Shown: positions 9,684 to 22,287, numbered from the stretch's first letter. The stretch: 64,000 bases of DNA from Zantedeschia hybrid cultivar (GCA_030544215.1 JARZZO010000008.1:27567614-27631613); one strand, 5' to 3'. Notes: a model not told the origin generated them from the sequence alone. Translations and numbers: made by a program.

Positions 9684-11270
9684 TGTTAGAATTGGGTGGC
9701 CTCAAAGCCAATCATTGTACATTCTAGTTCAGATCATTAATAAAGGCAATTATTTCTTCATTTAATAGTTCTCGCAAACGACTATCGTAATGAAGGTCCA
9801 TAGACAAATGTATGGGATATTGAATCATGATGAGATCATGATAGTGAGATCAATATCCTCAGTCAATTGTCTTAAACAGTTCTCGATCATAGGATATTTG
9901 AGATGGACATTAAATATCCGATAAGATCGACACAAGTTATGTCTGCTCATGTGATGAGGGTGAATGATCTCACATTCACTCGTGTGGTGACACTAAGACA
10001 AACAAGTGGATGCTCATTAGAGAATGAGTTCACTGAACAGACCCAAATTAGAATTCCTGGATGGTAATTATACCTATTAGTCAACCAGGGAATTCAATCG
10101 TTGCAGTAGCACAGTTGGTCCTTTGACCTGAGTCACCAATGATATCTTGTTTGTGGACCATTGTATCTTGATTCTCTGACTCGTGGACTTTAACCATTAA
10201 GTCCACCATAATCGGTCTTTCAGATATAGTGGAAAGCTTGCGAAGGTAATTGAGTGAACAACAAGGGATCACTCACTCTTGGTATAAGACTAGAGAGAGA
10301 ATGTCCCATGGATGTGTACACAGAAATCCCTGGCCAGGGTCAAATGAAAGAGATGTCTTTCTAGATATTAACTGTGTACTGGAATCCATCTGGATAATGC
10401 GAAAAAAGGGTTTGACTATAAAACCATACCCTTGCGTTATCGGGACATTGCATGAGTGAATGATTATATCTGTGCGGCATCTGCAGACGGAAAGGTTCAA
10501 TTGAAGGGAACAGTATCCCTTATATCTTATGGGATCATGAGGTAGTGTTTGGTGCTGTTCATGATCAGAAGGCCAAGTGAATTAATCATCGGATGATAAT
10601 TTACTTGTTTATTAAATTAATCATTTAACATATGATGTTTAAATGTTAATTAATAAATATTAAACTCAAGAAACAGTTCTAAGTTTAATGGGCCTGCAAC
10701 CGGACTGATATATGGGCCTAGAGGGTCACACACATAAGAGTTCTCGTCAGACAGTGAGAGATGTTAAATTTCATGCTTATCTGGGTTTTTGTGAAAAGCT
10801 GCAGGATAAACATGAAGATTTAATGGAGAATTATCCAAGGCCAAACTCTTGGATAATCATGAGGATTAACTCTTGTGCTTATCCCTATTTTTATATAAAG
10901 AGGGCCAAGGGGGAGTGGTAAAAAGTTAGTTGGACGAATTTTACGCCCCAAATTCTCTCTCTCCTCTCTCTCTCTCCTTCTCTCTCTCTTGGAGTGGATC
11001 TGTCTCTCTCCGCGTATGGTGGATCTGAGATCTGGTCGGAGCACTCAAGTCGAGGAGGAAATCGCGTCTACTGCGGGAACTCGTGTGGATACCTCTAGAG
11101 ATCGTGCGCGTGCGCGATTACCAAGTCGGCATCATCCACGGGAGATTCGAAACCCCGCAAAGGTGAAGAACTGTTCTTCCCGCTTAGATTTTAATGTCCG
11201 TTTTACGACCCCAACAACCGATACAATGGAATCATTTTTATTTCCGCTGCGTTCATGGCGATTCCTTACA
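9684..11270 (+). repeat. 5' LTR of Copia element B
   Basis: TGTTAG...CTTACA, followed at 11272 by the primer site TGGTATCAGAGCC. TATA box TATATAAAG lies at 10892-10900, with a CT-rich stretch at about 10950-10990 just downstream, typical of the region after the transcription start. It contains conserved U3 hairpins (9815-9858, 9892-9919). Confidence 0.95.
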
Positions 11271-13189
11271 GTGGTATCAGAGCCAGGTTCGCTGGTTCGG
11301 TCGTAAAACGGCATCGTTTTGCGTGAAGAACCCGTATTGTACGTGTTCTTGTGTTTAATCCGATTAAAAATGACAGATTAGTGTTCATATGATGATCACA
11401 ATCAATTTGATTATTTGTCTGTATTTTTCGGATTTTATTTGGGTTTTTCGGAGTTCTTCATGTGATGATGAACCGAGGTACTTCGGCGGCTTCGTACGTG
11501 CATCCCAAGCGTTGGGATGGCCGGCCGAATCTCTAGATCTCTTGGTGATAGTCACCACTTCGCATTGAGCATGAAGATCGGGGCCGGAGTGCCGGTGGAG
11601 GTCCTCGAAATCGAGCCCAAAGTCGGATTTAAAATCCTGCAAAATCAGATTTTGGAGGGATTTTGGGCTTAATTTTTCACCTCACCGGAGGCCGCCGGCG
11701 GCCATGCTGGCGCCGGGGGCACCGCTGGCCGGCGCTGCCGCCGCCGGGGGGGGGGCTGGCCGCCGGCGCCACCGCCTTGTAACCGCCGCCGGGTTCTAGG
11801 GTTGCAGGTTTAGGGTTTATAAGAAACGGGCCGGTCGAATCCGAGGGGATAGGGCCGGACCGCCTGGTCCCGATCCGGTCGGACCGGACAGGGGCCGGGC
11901 GGCGCCCTGGCTCGACCAGGGTTCGACCCTGGCTGAGCCAGGGCTCGACCCTGGCCGAGCCTGAGCCCCTGGCCGGGCCAGGGTTCGACCCTGGCCGAGC
12001 CAGGGCTCGACCCTGGTCCAGCCAGGGTCTGGGTCCGGGCCATTTGGGCCCTAATGGGCTGGGCCCATTTTTTGGTTAATTAAAAATTATTTTTAATTAC
12101 TGTTTAGCCCCTTATAAACCCACTATTAGCCCATTTAAGCCAGTTTTTAAAATTGTTTTAAAACAGAAAAATTATAGAAATAATTAATAATTGTTATTAA
12201 TTATTTTTATGATTATTAACAGGTTATTAAAGTGTTTAATAACTGTTAGTCAATTAAAGGACTCTATAATTAATGGGTGTTAGTTAATTATTTAAAATTG
12301 TTTTAGATAATTAATTTCCCTGTTAAATTAATTAGTTTAAAAATTGTTTTAAACTAATTTCATGCATAACTTGATTACACTTTGCCGTTCAAATTGTTTG
12401 AATTATTATTTAGATTAACTGAATGGTTTAGTTATTTATTTGTCAATAATGTTTTGAATGTTATTGATAATGCTGAAATAAATGTTATTTCGAAAACTAA
12501 TTGGTATTATAATTTTATATTTATAAAATTTAATACCAAACAACAATTATGTGATGATTGTGGTACATGTGATGTGTTTTATGGTGGGATGATCATGGAC
12601 TTAGTATTTTCATGTGATGAATGATGTGAATGGATGCGATGCTTATTTCATTTGGTATTTTAAATAGGACCTGCGTGTCCTCCTCTCTCTTAATCCAAGT
12701 GTACTTTCTACCTTCCTATAAAATTGTACTCCCCTTGATAAGATCAAGGTTTCTTAGTATTTAAATGTACATTTGTGGACCTGCGAGTCCTGAATTTCAT
12801 ATTTAAATGTATCGGATTAAGCTAAGAGGACGGGATCTTCTGAAGACACCTCTGGAGGGAGGACTCGCATCAAATGGAACCAGTGTTGTTGTTTTCACAT
12901 TAGGATCCTATTATGGATCATCGTTTGGCTCCGATGAATCCATAGTAGCTTTAGCAGTCCATGATCATCCCCATTTAATTTTTCTGCATATATGTGATAT
13001 TTGTGGACTATGCTATCATATATATATTTCTATTAAGTATATTGATACTTCAAATTGAAATACTATTGATAGCACGATTTTTACAAATCAAAATCAAAAC
13101 CCTCTTTTAAAACTTAAGTTATAAACGTGAGATATTCAGAATAATCCACGTAACCCACCATCATTATAGATCTTAGGATAATTCTTATC

Positions 13190-13502
13190 TCAAACGGATT
13201 TGTTGTGCTACCACAAGGTCCATTTGATTTAGAAATTAAACTAGATCTACGACATGTGATGTCATTAAGATGAATGGACAAATAGTGTAGTTTTGTTGTG
13301 CTACCACAAGGATTGCACTATGAATTCATGTCATCTAAGTAATGATGGATAAACTTAACTGAATCAAATTGATTTGTTGTGTTACCACAAGGTCATTCTG
13401 ATTTAGGAGTTAAATCGATCGGATATTGCAAACGTTGCAACTGTCAAGAGTTGACTGCCTAAGGGACTTGATGTGATTTGTTGTGCTACCACAAGGTCAC
13501 AT
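13190..13502 (+). ncRNA. Four-hairpin array in the leader of element B
   Basis: Four copies of a 20-nt loop, TTTGTTGTGCTACCACAAGG (third copy has one C-to-T change), each closed by a different stem: CAAACGGA/TCCATTTG (13191-13198 with 13219-13226, one mismatch), ATAGTGTAGT/ATTGCACTAT (13282-13291 with 13312-13321, two wobbles), a 12-nt stem with two mismatches (13361-13372 with 13393-13404), ATGTGA/TCACAT (13471-13476 with 13497-13502). The loop has its own inner pairing TTGTG/CACAA. Spacing (92, 80, 109) mirrors element A (95, 82, 104). Confidence 0.6.
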
Positions 13503-13527
13503 GCATGTTGCCCGAAGGATTCTGATC

Positions 13528-13599
13528 CCCACTAGGAGATCACCGGAATCTCCCGTTCTGTATCTTAGAGGGTCATACAGATCGCCGAAAAATAGTGGG
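13528..13599 (+). ncRNA. Branched RNA fold upstream of gag, element B
   Basis: CCCACTA/TAGTGGG (13528-13534 with 13593-13599) encloses GGAGAT/ATCTCC (13535-13540 with 13548-13553) and CTGTAT/ATACAG (13558-13563 with 13575-13580). Compared with A, the last pair of the first hairpin changes from C-G to T-A, keeping the stem intact. Confidence 0.55.
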
Positions 13600-13678
13600 A
13601 GCCTAAATCTAGATTAAAAGTCCTAAATCTGATTTTAAGAACTATCTGCTTATTTTATATATTTCCATGTAGGTCACT

Positions 13679-16600
13679 ATGTCGTCACCAAACCCCCTCC
13701 GTTGCATACTTGATGCAAACAAACTCACGGGACCAAATTACATTGACTGATTACGCAACCTGAAGATTGTCCTCAGGTGTGAAAAACTAGCCTATGTCCT
13801 GGATCAACCAGATCCAGTGCAACCCGGTGATAATGCTAACGAAGATGAATTAATGATGTATGAAAATTGGAAGGAGGACTCAGTCAAGGTCCAGTGTTAT
13901 ATGCTCGGTTCAATGAATAATGAACTGCAGCGACAGCATGATAACATGGAACCTAAGACCATTCTGAATCACCTACAAGAGTTGTTTGGTGAACAATCCA
14001 GAACAGAAAGATATGAGATATCTAAGAAATTGTTCAGGACCAGAATGAGCGAGGGCACATCTGTGCAAACTCATGTGCTCAAGATGATAGAGTGGATTGA
14101 GAGGCTTGCTGTGCTGGACTTTGTTATGAACAATGACCTAAGCATCGACTTAATCCTACAGTCTCTTCCAGATTCATTTTCACAATTCATTATCAACTTC
14201 AATATGAACAAAATTGAAGTTTCACTGGCTGAGCTGCTCAACATGTTGAAGACAGCAGAAGGCACTATCCAGAAAGATAAGCCAAATGTAATGCTTGTTG
14301 GTAAGACCAACAAGAAAAGAAAAGCTGGACAGACCTTTGAGAAAGGTAAGCCTAAGAAGCTAGTGAAAAGCAAACCGGGAGCTCAAAAGGACAAAGCTAA
14401 AGTCAATGATAAAGGTCAGTGTTTCCACTGCCATAAAGAAGGTCATTGGAAGAGAAACTGTAAGATTTATCTTGCAGAAAAAGCAAAGGAGAAGCTTGGT
14501 GAAGCTTCAGGTATTCTCATGATCGATCTTAACTTGTCTTATAGAGAATCAACATCCTGGGTATTAGATACTGGATGTGTTTCTCATATCTGCAATAATT
14601 TGTAGGTGTTAACAAGTAAAAGAAGATTGAACCGCGGAGACGTGGATCTGAGGCTCGGGAATGGAGCAAAAGTTGCTGCGTTAGCTGTGGGGACAGCAAG
14701 ACTTCAGATGCCGTCAGGAGACTCTTTGGAACTGATAGATTGTTATTATGTTCCAACTATTATTAGGAATATCATATCTATTTCATGTTTAGATAGACAA
14801 GGATATTCTATGAAGCTAGAGAATAAAGGTTGTTCAATTTATCAAGGAGACAAATTGTTTGCTTCCGGATATTTATTGAATGGATTATATTTACTTGATA
14901 TTTCATATGATGTTTGTCTGGTAAATAAATCTCTTGAACGCTTAGATAAGGATGTGAATAAATCGTACCTATAGCATTGTAGGCTAGGTCATATAAATGA
15001 GAACATGATCATAAGATTGCAAAAGAATGGATATCTTGATCCGTTTGATTATGAATCATTTGCAACCTGTGAAGCTTGTCTCATGGGAAAGATGACCAAA
15101 GCTCCATTCTCAGGACATGGAGAAAGAGCTAAGGACTTATTGGAACTAATACATTGTGATGTATGTGGTCCAATGTCCACTCATGCTATGGGTAGTTACT
15201 CATACTTTGTTTCATTTACCGATGATTTCTCAAGATATGGCTACATATATTTAATGAAATATAAGTCAGAAGTCTTTGAGAAATTTAAAGAGTTTAAAAA
15301 CGAAGTTGAGAACTAGACTGGAAAGAGTATTAAAACTCTTCGATCAGATTGAGGGGGTGAATACTTAAGTACAGAATTCACAGAATATCTTAAGGATAAT
15401 GATATTTTGTCTCAGTGGACTCCTCTCTATACACCTCAGTTAAATGGTATATCGGAAAGGAGAAATCGTACTCTATTAGATATGGTACGATCCATGATGA
15501 GTTATGCCAAACTTCTAATCTCTTTATGGGGATATGCACTGTTGACTGATGCATATCTGTTGAACAAAGTTCCCAGTAAGTCAGTACTTTCCACTCCATA
15601 TGAGATATGGAAAGGAAAGAAACCAGACTTTAAGCATGTTAGAGTCTGGGGTTGTCCTGCACATGTCAAAAGACATGATCCAGACAAACTGGATTCCAGG
15701 ACAGAGAAATGTTGATTTGTGGGATATCCAAAAGAGAGTTTTGGATATTACTTCTATCAGCCCAGCGATCAAAGGGTGTTTGTCGCAAAAAGAGCTGTCT
15801 TCTTAGAGAAAGAATATCTTTCAAAAGAAGACAGTGGGAGCAAGATAGAACTGGAAGAAATTCTAGACTCACAAATCAACACTGGTTCATCTACTGAACC
15901 ATTGACTCAAGAACTTGTTCAAGATGATACACAAAAGGTTCGCAGATCAGGTAGAGTGCCTAAGCAGCCTGAAAGATATGTTGGACATATCGATGAAGGC
16001 AAACCAAAAGTGCACTTAAATGAGGATGATGATCCTCAAACCTACCTAGAAGCCATAAATAGTCATGAATCAGAAAAATGGCAAGAGGCTATGGATTCTG
16101 AAATTCAGTCCATGTATGCCAACCAAGTTTGGAACTTGGTTGATCTGCCAGAAGGTATGGTACCTATTGGCAGTAAATGGATCTTTAAAAGAAAGATCAG
16201 GGCAGATGGACAAATTGACACATACAAGGCAAGGCTTGTAGCAAAAGGATATCGTCAAATGCAAGGTGTTGACTATGACGAAACCTTTTCTCCAGTTGCC
16301 ATGATTAAGTCAATCAGAATACTTCTTGCTATCGCTGCATTCTATGATTATGAAATATGGCAAATGGATGTGAAAACAACATTCCTTAACGGGAACCTTC
16401 AAGAAGAGGTGTATATGATACAACCTGAAGGATTCACTTCCAAAGAGCATTCAAGCAAGGTATGCAAGCTGCAAAGATCCATCTATGGATTAAAGCAAGC
16501 ATCCCGAACTTGGAACTTAAGATTTGATGAAGCAATCAAATCTTATGACTTCATTAAGAATGAAGATGAACCTTGTGTATACAAAAAGGTTAGTGGGAGC

Positions 16601-17608
16601 ACAGTTATCTTTTTGGTACTTTACGTTGATGACATTCTACTCATTGGGAATGATGTAGGAATGTTGTCATCGGTAAAGGCTTGGTTATCCAAAAACTTCT
16701 CCATGAAAGATTTGGGAGAAGCATCTTATATTCTGGGAATAAGGATTTATAGAGATAGGTCCAAAAGGATGCTTGGCTTATCCCAATCTATGTACATAGA
16801 TACCATAGTCAAAAGGTTTGGCATGGAAAATTCCAAGAGAGGCCTCGTTCTTATGAGGCATGGAATTTATCTCTCTAAAGAAATGTCTTCCAAGACACCT
16901 GAAGAGAGGGCATACATGGATAGAGTTCCTTATTCCTCGGCAATAGGATCTATCATGTATGCAATGCTATGTACTAGGCTTGATGTGGCACATCCATTAA
17001 GTGTCACTAGTAGATATCAGGCTGATCCAGGTGAGGAACATTGGAAGGCGGTGAAATGTATCCTTAGATACTTGAGAAGGACTAAGGATCTATTTCTTGT
17101 TTATGGAGGAAACGACTTGGAACTTCGAGGATTTACTGACTCGAGTTTCCAGTCGGATATGGATGACAGTAAATCCATGTCTGGATTTGTGTTCATGTTA
17201 AATGGAGGTGCAGTAAGTTGGAAGAGTTCCAAACAGGAAATAACTGCAGATTCGACGACCGAAGCAGAATACATTGCTGCAGCTGAAGCGGCCAAGGAGG
17301 CGGTTTGGATGAAGAAGTTCATCTCGGCACTTGGAGTAGTTCCAAGCATTTCATATCCTGTTCCATTATTGTGTGACAACAATGGGGCAATAGCTCAAGC
17401 GAAGGAGCCCAGATCACATCAGAAGTCAAAGCACATTCTGAGACGATTTCATTTGATTCGTGAGATCATCACCCGAGGAGATATAGTAGTTGAGAAAGTC
17501 TCATCTGAAGATAATGTAGCAGATCCCTTGACTAAGCCATTGTCTCAAAATAATTTAGAACGTCATCTTAAGTCTATGGGACTTAGACACAAGGGTGATT
17601 GGCTATAG
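13679..17608 (+). pseudogene. gag-pol: Copia gag-pol polyprotein of element B, six premature stops, no frameshift
   Basis: One continuous frame from ATG 13679 to TAG at 17606-17608. Gag: N-terminal region, then CCHC knuckle CFHCHKEGHWKRNC near 14420-14461. Gag and Pol are fused here with no stop between them. Pol: protease WVLDTGCVSHIC near 14558, HHCC zinc region, integrase (DVCGPMS, then ERRNRTLL), reverse transcriptase with VLYVDDILL near 16616, RNase H ending in the KGDWL tail. Stops: TGA 13748-13750, TAG 14603-14605, TAG 14972-14974, TAG 15314-15316, TGA 15350-15352, TGA 15713-15715. The first five fit C-to-T or G-to-A changes when compared with A; the sixth is AGA to TGA. From 15719 to 17608 the frame is open for 629 codons, covering the whole reverse transcriptase and RNase H. 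Confidence 0.9.
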
Positions 17609-17610
17609 TC

Positions 17611-17622
17611 CAAGTGGGAGAA
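17611..17622 (+). promoter_or_regulatory. Polypurine tract of element B
   Basis: CAAGTGGGAGAA lies directly before the 3' LTR and two bases after the pol stop, where plus-strand priming is expected. Confidence 0.8.
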
Positions 17623-19209
17623 TGTTAGAATTGGGTGGCCTCAAAGCCAATCATTGTACATTCTAGTTCAGATTATTAATAAAGGCAATTATTTCTTCAT
17701 TTAATAGTTCTCGCAAACGACTATCGTAATGAAGGTCCATAGACAAATGTATGGGATATTGAATCATGATGAGATCATGATAGTGAGATCAATATCCTAA
17801 GGCAATTGTCTTAAATAGTTCTCGATCATAGGATATTTGAGATGGACATTAAATATCCGATAAGATCGACACATGTTATGTCTGCTCATGTGATGAGGGT
17901 GAATGATCTCACATTCACTCGTGTGGTGACACTAAGACAAACAAGTGGGTGCTCATAAGAGAATGAGTTCACTGAACAGACTCAAATAAGAATTCTTGGA
18001 TGGTAATTATACCTATTAGTCAACCAGGGAATTCAATCGTTGCAGTAGCACAGTTGGTCCTTTGACCTGAGTCACCAATGATACCTTGTTTGTGGACCAT
18101 TGTATCTTGATTCTCTGACTCGTGGACTTTAACCATTAAGTCCACCATAATCGGTCTTTCAGATACAGTGGAAAGCTTGCGAAGGTAATTGAGTGAACAA
18201 CAAGGGATCACTCACTCTTGGTATAAGACTAGAGAGAGAATGTCCCATGGATGTGTACACAGAAATCCCTGGCCAGGGTCAAATGAAAGAGATGTCTTTC
18301 TAGATATTAACTGTGTACTGGAATCCATCTGGATAATGCGAAAAAAGGGTTTGACTATAAAACCATACCCTTGCGTTATCGGGACATTACATGAGTGAAG
18401 GATTATATATGTGCGGCATCTGCAGACGGAAAGGTTCAATTGAAGGGAACAGTATCCCTTATATCTTATGGGATCATGAGGTAGTGTTTGGTGCTGTTCA
18501 TGATCAGAAGGCCAAGTGAATTAATCATCGGATGATAATTTACTTGTTTATTAAATTAGTCATTTAACATATGATGTTTAAATGTTAATTAATAAATATT
18601 AAACTCAAGAAACAGTTCTAAGTTTAATGGGCCTGCAACCGGACTGATATATGGGCCTAGAGGGTCACACACATAAGAGTTCTCGTCAGACGGTGAGAGA
18701 TGTTAAATTTCATGCTTATCTGGGTTTTTGTGAAAAGCTGCAGGATAAATATGAAGATTTAATGGAGAATTATCCAAGGCCAAACTCTTGGATAATCATG
18801 AGGATTAACTCTTGTGCTTATCCTTATTTCTATATAAGGAGGGCCAAGGGGGAGTGGTAAAAAGTTAGTTGGACGAATTTTACTCCCAAGATTCTCTCTC
18901 TCCTCTCTCTCTCTCCTTCTCTCTCTCTTGGAGTGGATCTGTCTCTCAACGCGCATGGTGGATTTAAGATCTGGTCGGAGCACTTAAGTCGAGGAGGAAA
19001 TCGCGTCTGCTGCGGGAACTCGTGTGGATACCTCTAGAGATCGTGCGCGTGCGCGATTACCGAGTCGGCATCATCCACGGGAGATTCGAAACCCCGCAAA
19101 GGTGAAGAACTGTTCTTCCCGCTTAGATTTTAATGTCCGTTTTACGACCCCAACAACCGATACAATGGAATCATTTTTATTTCCGCTGCGTTCATGACGA
19201 TTCCTTACA
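17623..19209 (+). repeat. 3' LTR of Copia element B
   Basis: Same length and termini as the 5' LTR. Differences are scattered single bases, densest around the CT-rich region near 18890-18960. TATA box TATATAAGG at 18831-18839. Confidence 0.95.
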
Positions 19210-20438
19210 ACACTAAGGCGAATCTGTAGGTGCTCATTGGAGAATGAGTTCACTGAACTGATCCGACTGAATCGCTGGATGGTATTGTACCTCACTGTCA
19301 ACCAGCTTGATTCTATTGTCGCAGTTGCGTGGATGGTCCTCGGACCTGAGACACCAAGGACACCTTGGCGGTAGACTTCTGTGCTTTGACCTTGGTTTAC
19401 GAATCTCTAGTCACGGGATTCTAATACGCCAAGGATTGGGTACAGCGGAATACCGTCGAAGGGAATTGTGTGTCAATAAAGAATCATTCGCTCTCGGTAC
19501 TTAGAGAGAGAATACTCTAGGAAGGATGCGCGAAAGTCCCTGGCCAGGGCGGACGATAATATCGGGAAATGAGTTTTCCGATATTCATCAGCGGCATCCA
19601 ATCCAAGTGAGTCGACCGGTTAGGGTTTGACAGCTCGCCATATCCTGAGTTGACTCGAGAGCATTGTACGAATGAAGGATTATATCCACGCAGTAACTGT
19701 CGGCGGAAAGGTTCCAAGAGTGGGTTAGTTAACCCCAAATACCTTCCGGGTTCATGCGGTGTTGCTTGGCACCCAACGTGATCGGAGGCCCGGTCGAATT
19801 CGATGTGCGACATCAATTCGATTGATTAATTGATTAATAAAGGGTTATTAATTAATTAATAAAGCCAGTGAGGAGTCACTGGGCTTGTTGGGCCATTAAC
19901 TGGACTGGTACTTGGGCCTAGAGGGTCACACGCAAATGATTCTCAAGACGATGGATAAATAAATGGATTTTATACAAACCGGGGGTTTTTATGAAAAACC
20001 GCACGGTTAGTATAAAACATAGCGAACGGGCTGAGCAGGACAAGCTGCTGCTAACCCTAGCCGCCCCTCCTCAGTTTCTGTCTTCCTCTGGCGTCCAGGC
20101 AGATCCAGATCTGCTCCGCCGCTTCTCCGAATCCCGTTCGACGGGTAATCGTCCGCGCGTTGCGGCGATCATTGCGGCGACCAGCGGAGGCTTCGTGGGC
20201 TGCGAAGAACGAGGAACTCGAGGATATCCGTCGCAGGGAGGATCGCGTGGACTTCGCTAGAGGCCGGGCGCTTGCGCGGCTTGCGGTGTCGCACAGACGG
20301 AACCGAACGGCTGCGGATTCGAATCCGCACACGGTGAGAACTTCGATAATCCGATTATCGTACTTTAGATATTCGAAACGGGAACGGATCGCTGTAAATA
20401 TTTTAGTTTCCGCTGCGTAAGCGATCCGGAGAAACCCA
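19210..20438 (+). repeat. Partial A-type Copia LTR (E), entered by element B
   Basis: Begins inside the LTR, at the point equivalent to about 3128 in the A LTR, and runs to the LTR end near 20438. The first 300 or so bases of the LTR are missing. It is only about 75-80% like the A LTR by eye and closer to the D LTR (54546-56090), so it is not simply A's own 3' LTR. No primer site follows, so it is a 3' or solo LTR. Confidence 0.75.
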
Positions 20439-21326
20439 GAAAACCCAATAGGAAGAAGGCTGAGCACGAGTTGGCTGGTTTTTCCTGGGTGGAATTGTGG
20501 GCTGGGGGCTCATCTTGATCCTTCGTCAAGATGCGCCACCACCTCGGGTAGGCCGACCAAGCTTTGGACCACCTCGGTTAGCTTAGAATGCTGTTGGGCC
20601 ATGCACTGGAACTACTCCTGGATTACCGGGGCCTAAGATTTAGGTGGAGGGGCCTCCTGTGTTCAATTCTCTTGCTGTTCATCGGTCCTCGTACTCTGAT
20701 TTTGGTGGTTCACCATCTAGTGAGGATCTACTATTGGTTCCCATCGACGACACCAATGATGACGACTCGAAGTGGCCGTTCATGGATCCGAGATCTGTGC
20801 TGTAGGTCAGCTCCAAGGTGGATTGAAGGCCCTTCGAAGTAGGTCTTAGCCGATGTTTGTGAGGTTGGTAGACACCCTCGACCTGCAAGAAAGGAGTATT
20901 AAACCCGGACTTAACGTATGGGTATGCCCTCCGATGGTCAAGTCAATATGAGGCTATGTTTGAAGTGGTGGCAAAGGCCTTTAGTTCTTAGAATTAAGAG
21001 TCTTGGGTTCTTACAGCGTACCTGTCACTGTTGGTGGGAGGGGAGTATATATAGGGGTCACCCCTCAGAAGCCGGTGAGCTTATCTCCCCAGACATGGGC
21101 CCCTTGCTCAGTGGTCGGCTAGGCCGTACAAACGTCTCTGAGTTGGAGGGATCCCGTGGTGTCACATAAGGCAGATGGGTCCCTGGGGAGCTTAGTGGGC
21201 CACGGTCACATTATGGTCTTCGCTCTTGACCGGGCCCCTAAAGGGGAGATGCGCTGTGCCCAAGATGGGTTGGAGGGTTGGGCCATGACAGGTTGATGAA
21301 CTGGGGGCCCCTGATGTTGGGGCTCA
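20439..21326 (-). mobile_element. Ty3/Gypsy remnant, minus strand: LTR and start of gag
   Basis: Read on the minus strand, a sequence starting TGAGCCCCAACATCAGG near 21326 leads through a TATATATA box (about 21040) and a spacer to a degraded gag-like N-terminus at about 20880-20440. It ends where LTR E begins. There are no long frames. The assignment rests on overall layout and a gag-like, charged, proline-rich frame. Confidence 0.4.
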
Positions 21327-22273
21327 TCGGTTAATATTAGATCTTAACTGTTTTTTAAAATGAGAAACAATGATGGACGAAGAGTGCGAGGAAGTCTTTT
21401 TTTTTTTTTTTTGGCCCCTGAAACGGTTCAGCTTGACAGAACGTAGTCTAGGCTCACGAAAAACAAAAAAGGAGAATTTCCATCATAAAGAATTGAAATG
21501 CTTCTAGTTCAGATAAACACTTGGAACTATTTTTTAATTCCAAATTTAAAAGCACCAGATTTTCTGATAGCGTTGTTTTCAAATTGTTTTCATGATCGAC
21601 CTTTGTTGTTAATCAATCAATTGAAAATCAATTTGCATAATCTAGATTGGTGGTCAATAAATCATTTGGACGAGTATTCTTTGAAAAATTGATTCTGGGC
21701 TTATTGGATGTATTATGAAAAGCCTAAAATTTCGATTTTGATATCATCAATTTAAAAATCAGCAAAAATAAAATCTTTGATTTTCAAATCTCCAGTTCTG
21801 ATTTTACAGTGGTTTTGGACTGAATCAAAATCAGCGCAAAGGAGAGTTTTAGGGGGATTTTATAATACAACAATTTCTGAGGCTCTAAACATATGAAGAA
21901 ATAACGTAAAATTATTTACAAAAATTTGAACATAAAAATTGATGCTTTACAAGTTTTCACCCTGCGTCAGCCATAACAAAAGTGATTGAAAGTTGTGGCC
22001 AGTTCCTGTCAGTGCTGATTTGGTTGTGACTCAGTAAGTACAGAAAGGGAGAGAGAATTTCACTTCTCATTGGAAATGAAAAACGCTGTACCTAAGGGAC
22101 GTTTTTAAAATGTTTCTCCTCCCTACATTGATTGAGTTCAGTTCAACCTTACACTTATCTTTTACTTGGAGCTCTGTTATTTGGAAAAGCCGATTATATA
22201 ATTTAATTGGTTTCCTGATCAATTCTCAATGACACAAGAATCCTGCAAAGTGATTGCAATGTAAGGTGAAGAT
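21327..22273. other. Intergenic, no gene seen
   Basis: AT-rich sequence with a T homopolymer near 21397-21413. No conserved coding frame and no convincing repeat structure was recognised. Confidence 0.6.
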
Positions 22274-22287
22274 GTGCACAAGATAAC

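Larger units (their letters stand above)
11271..13678 (+). other. 5' leader of element B
   Basis: About 2.4 kb between the primer site and the gag ATG, with the same plan as in A: GC-rich tract (about 11680-12050), AT-rich stretch, four-hairpin array and branched fold. At about 11908-12030 a 22-bp tandem unit built on the near-palindrome CCAGGGYTCGACCCTGG is repeated four to five times. Antisense or sense open frames here are compositional and are not annotated. Confidence 0.7.
9684..19209 (+). mobile_element. Copia retrotransposon B, complete but decayed (9.5 kb)
   Basis: Two LTRs of identical length (1587 bp) flank a primer site, leader, gag-pol and polypurine tract. Both LTRs begin TGTTAG and end CTTACA. 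I count about 33-35 differences between them, roughly 98% identity, which makes it much the youngest LTR element here. The flanks do not form a target duplication: GGAAT on the left (9679-9683, in A's reverse transcriptase) and ACACT on the right (19210-19214, in LTR E). This suggests recombination between two insertions of the same family. Confidence 0.92.

Noticed and set aside
10081..10921. Frames repeated at 18020-18860
   Set aside because: They are the two B LTRs read in the same frames; not genes.
11810..12043. Pro/Gly/Arg-rich minus-strand frame in the B leader
   Set aside because: It is the translation of the 22-bp tandem repeat.
19210..20438. Treating this as the 3' LTR of element A
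   Set aside because: Identity to the A LTR is only about 75-80% by eye, too low for a pair that began identical when compared with the similarity of other pairs here; it resembles LTR D more.
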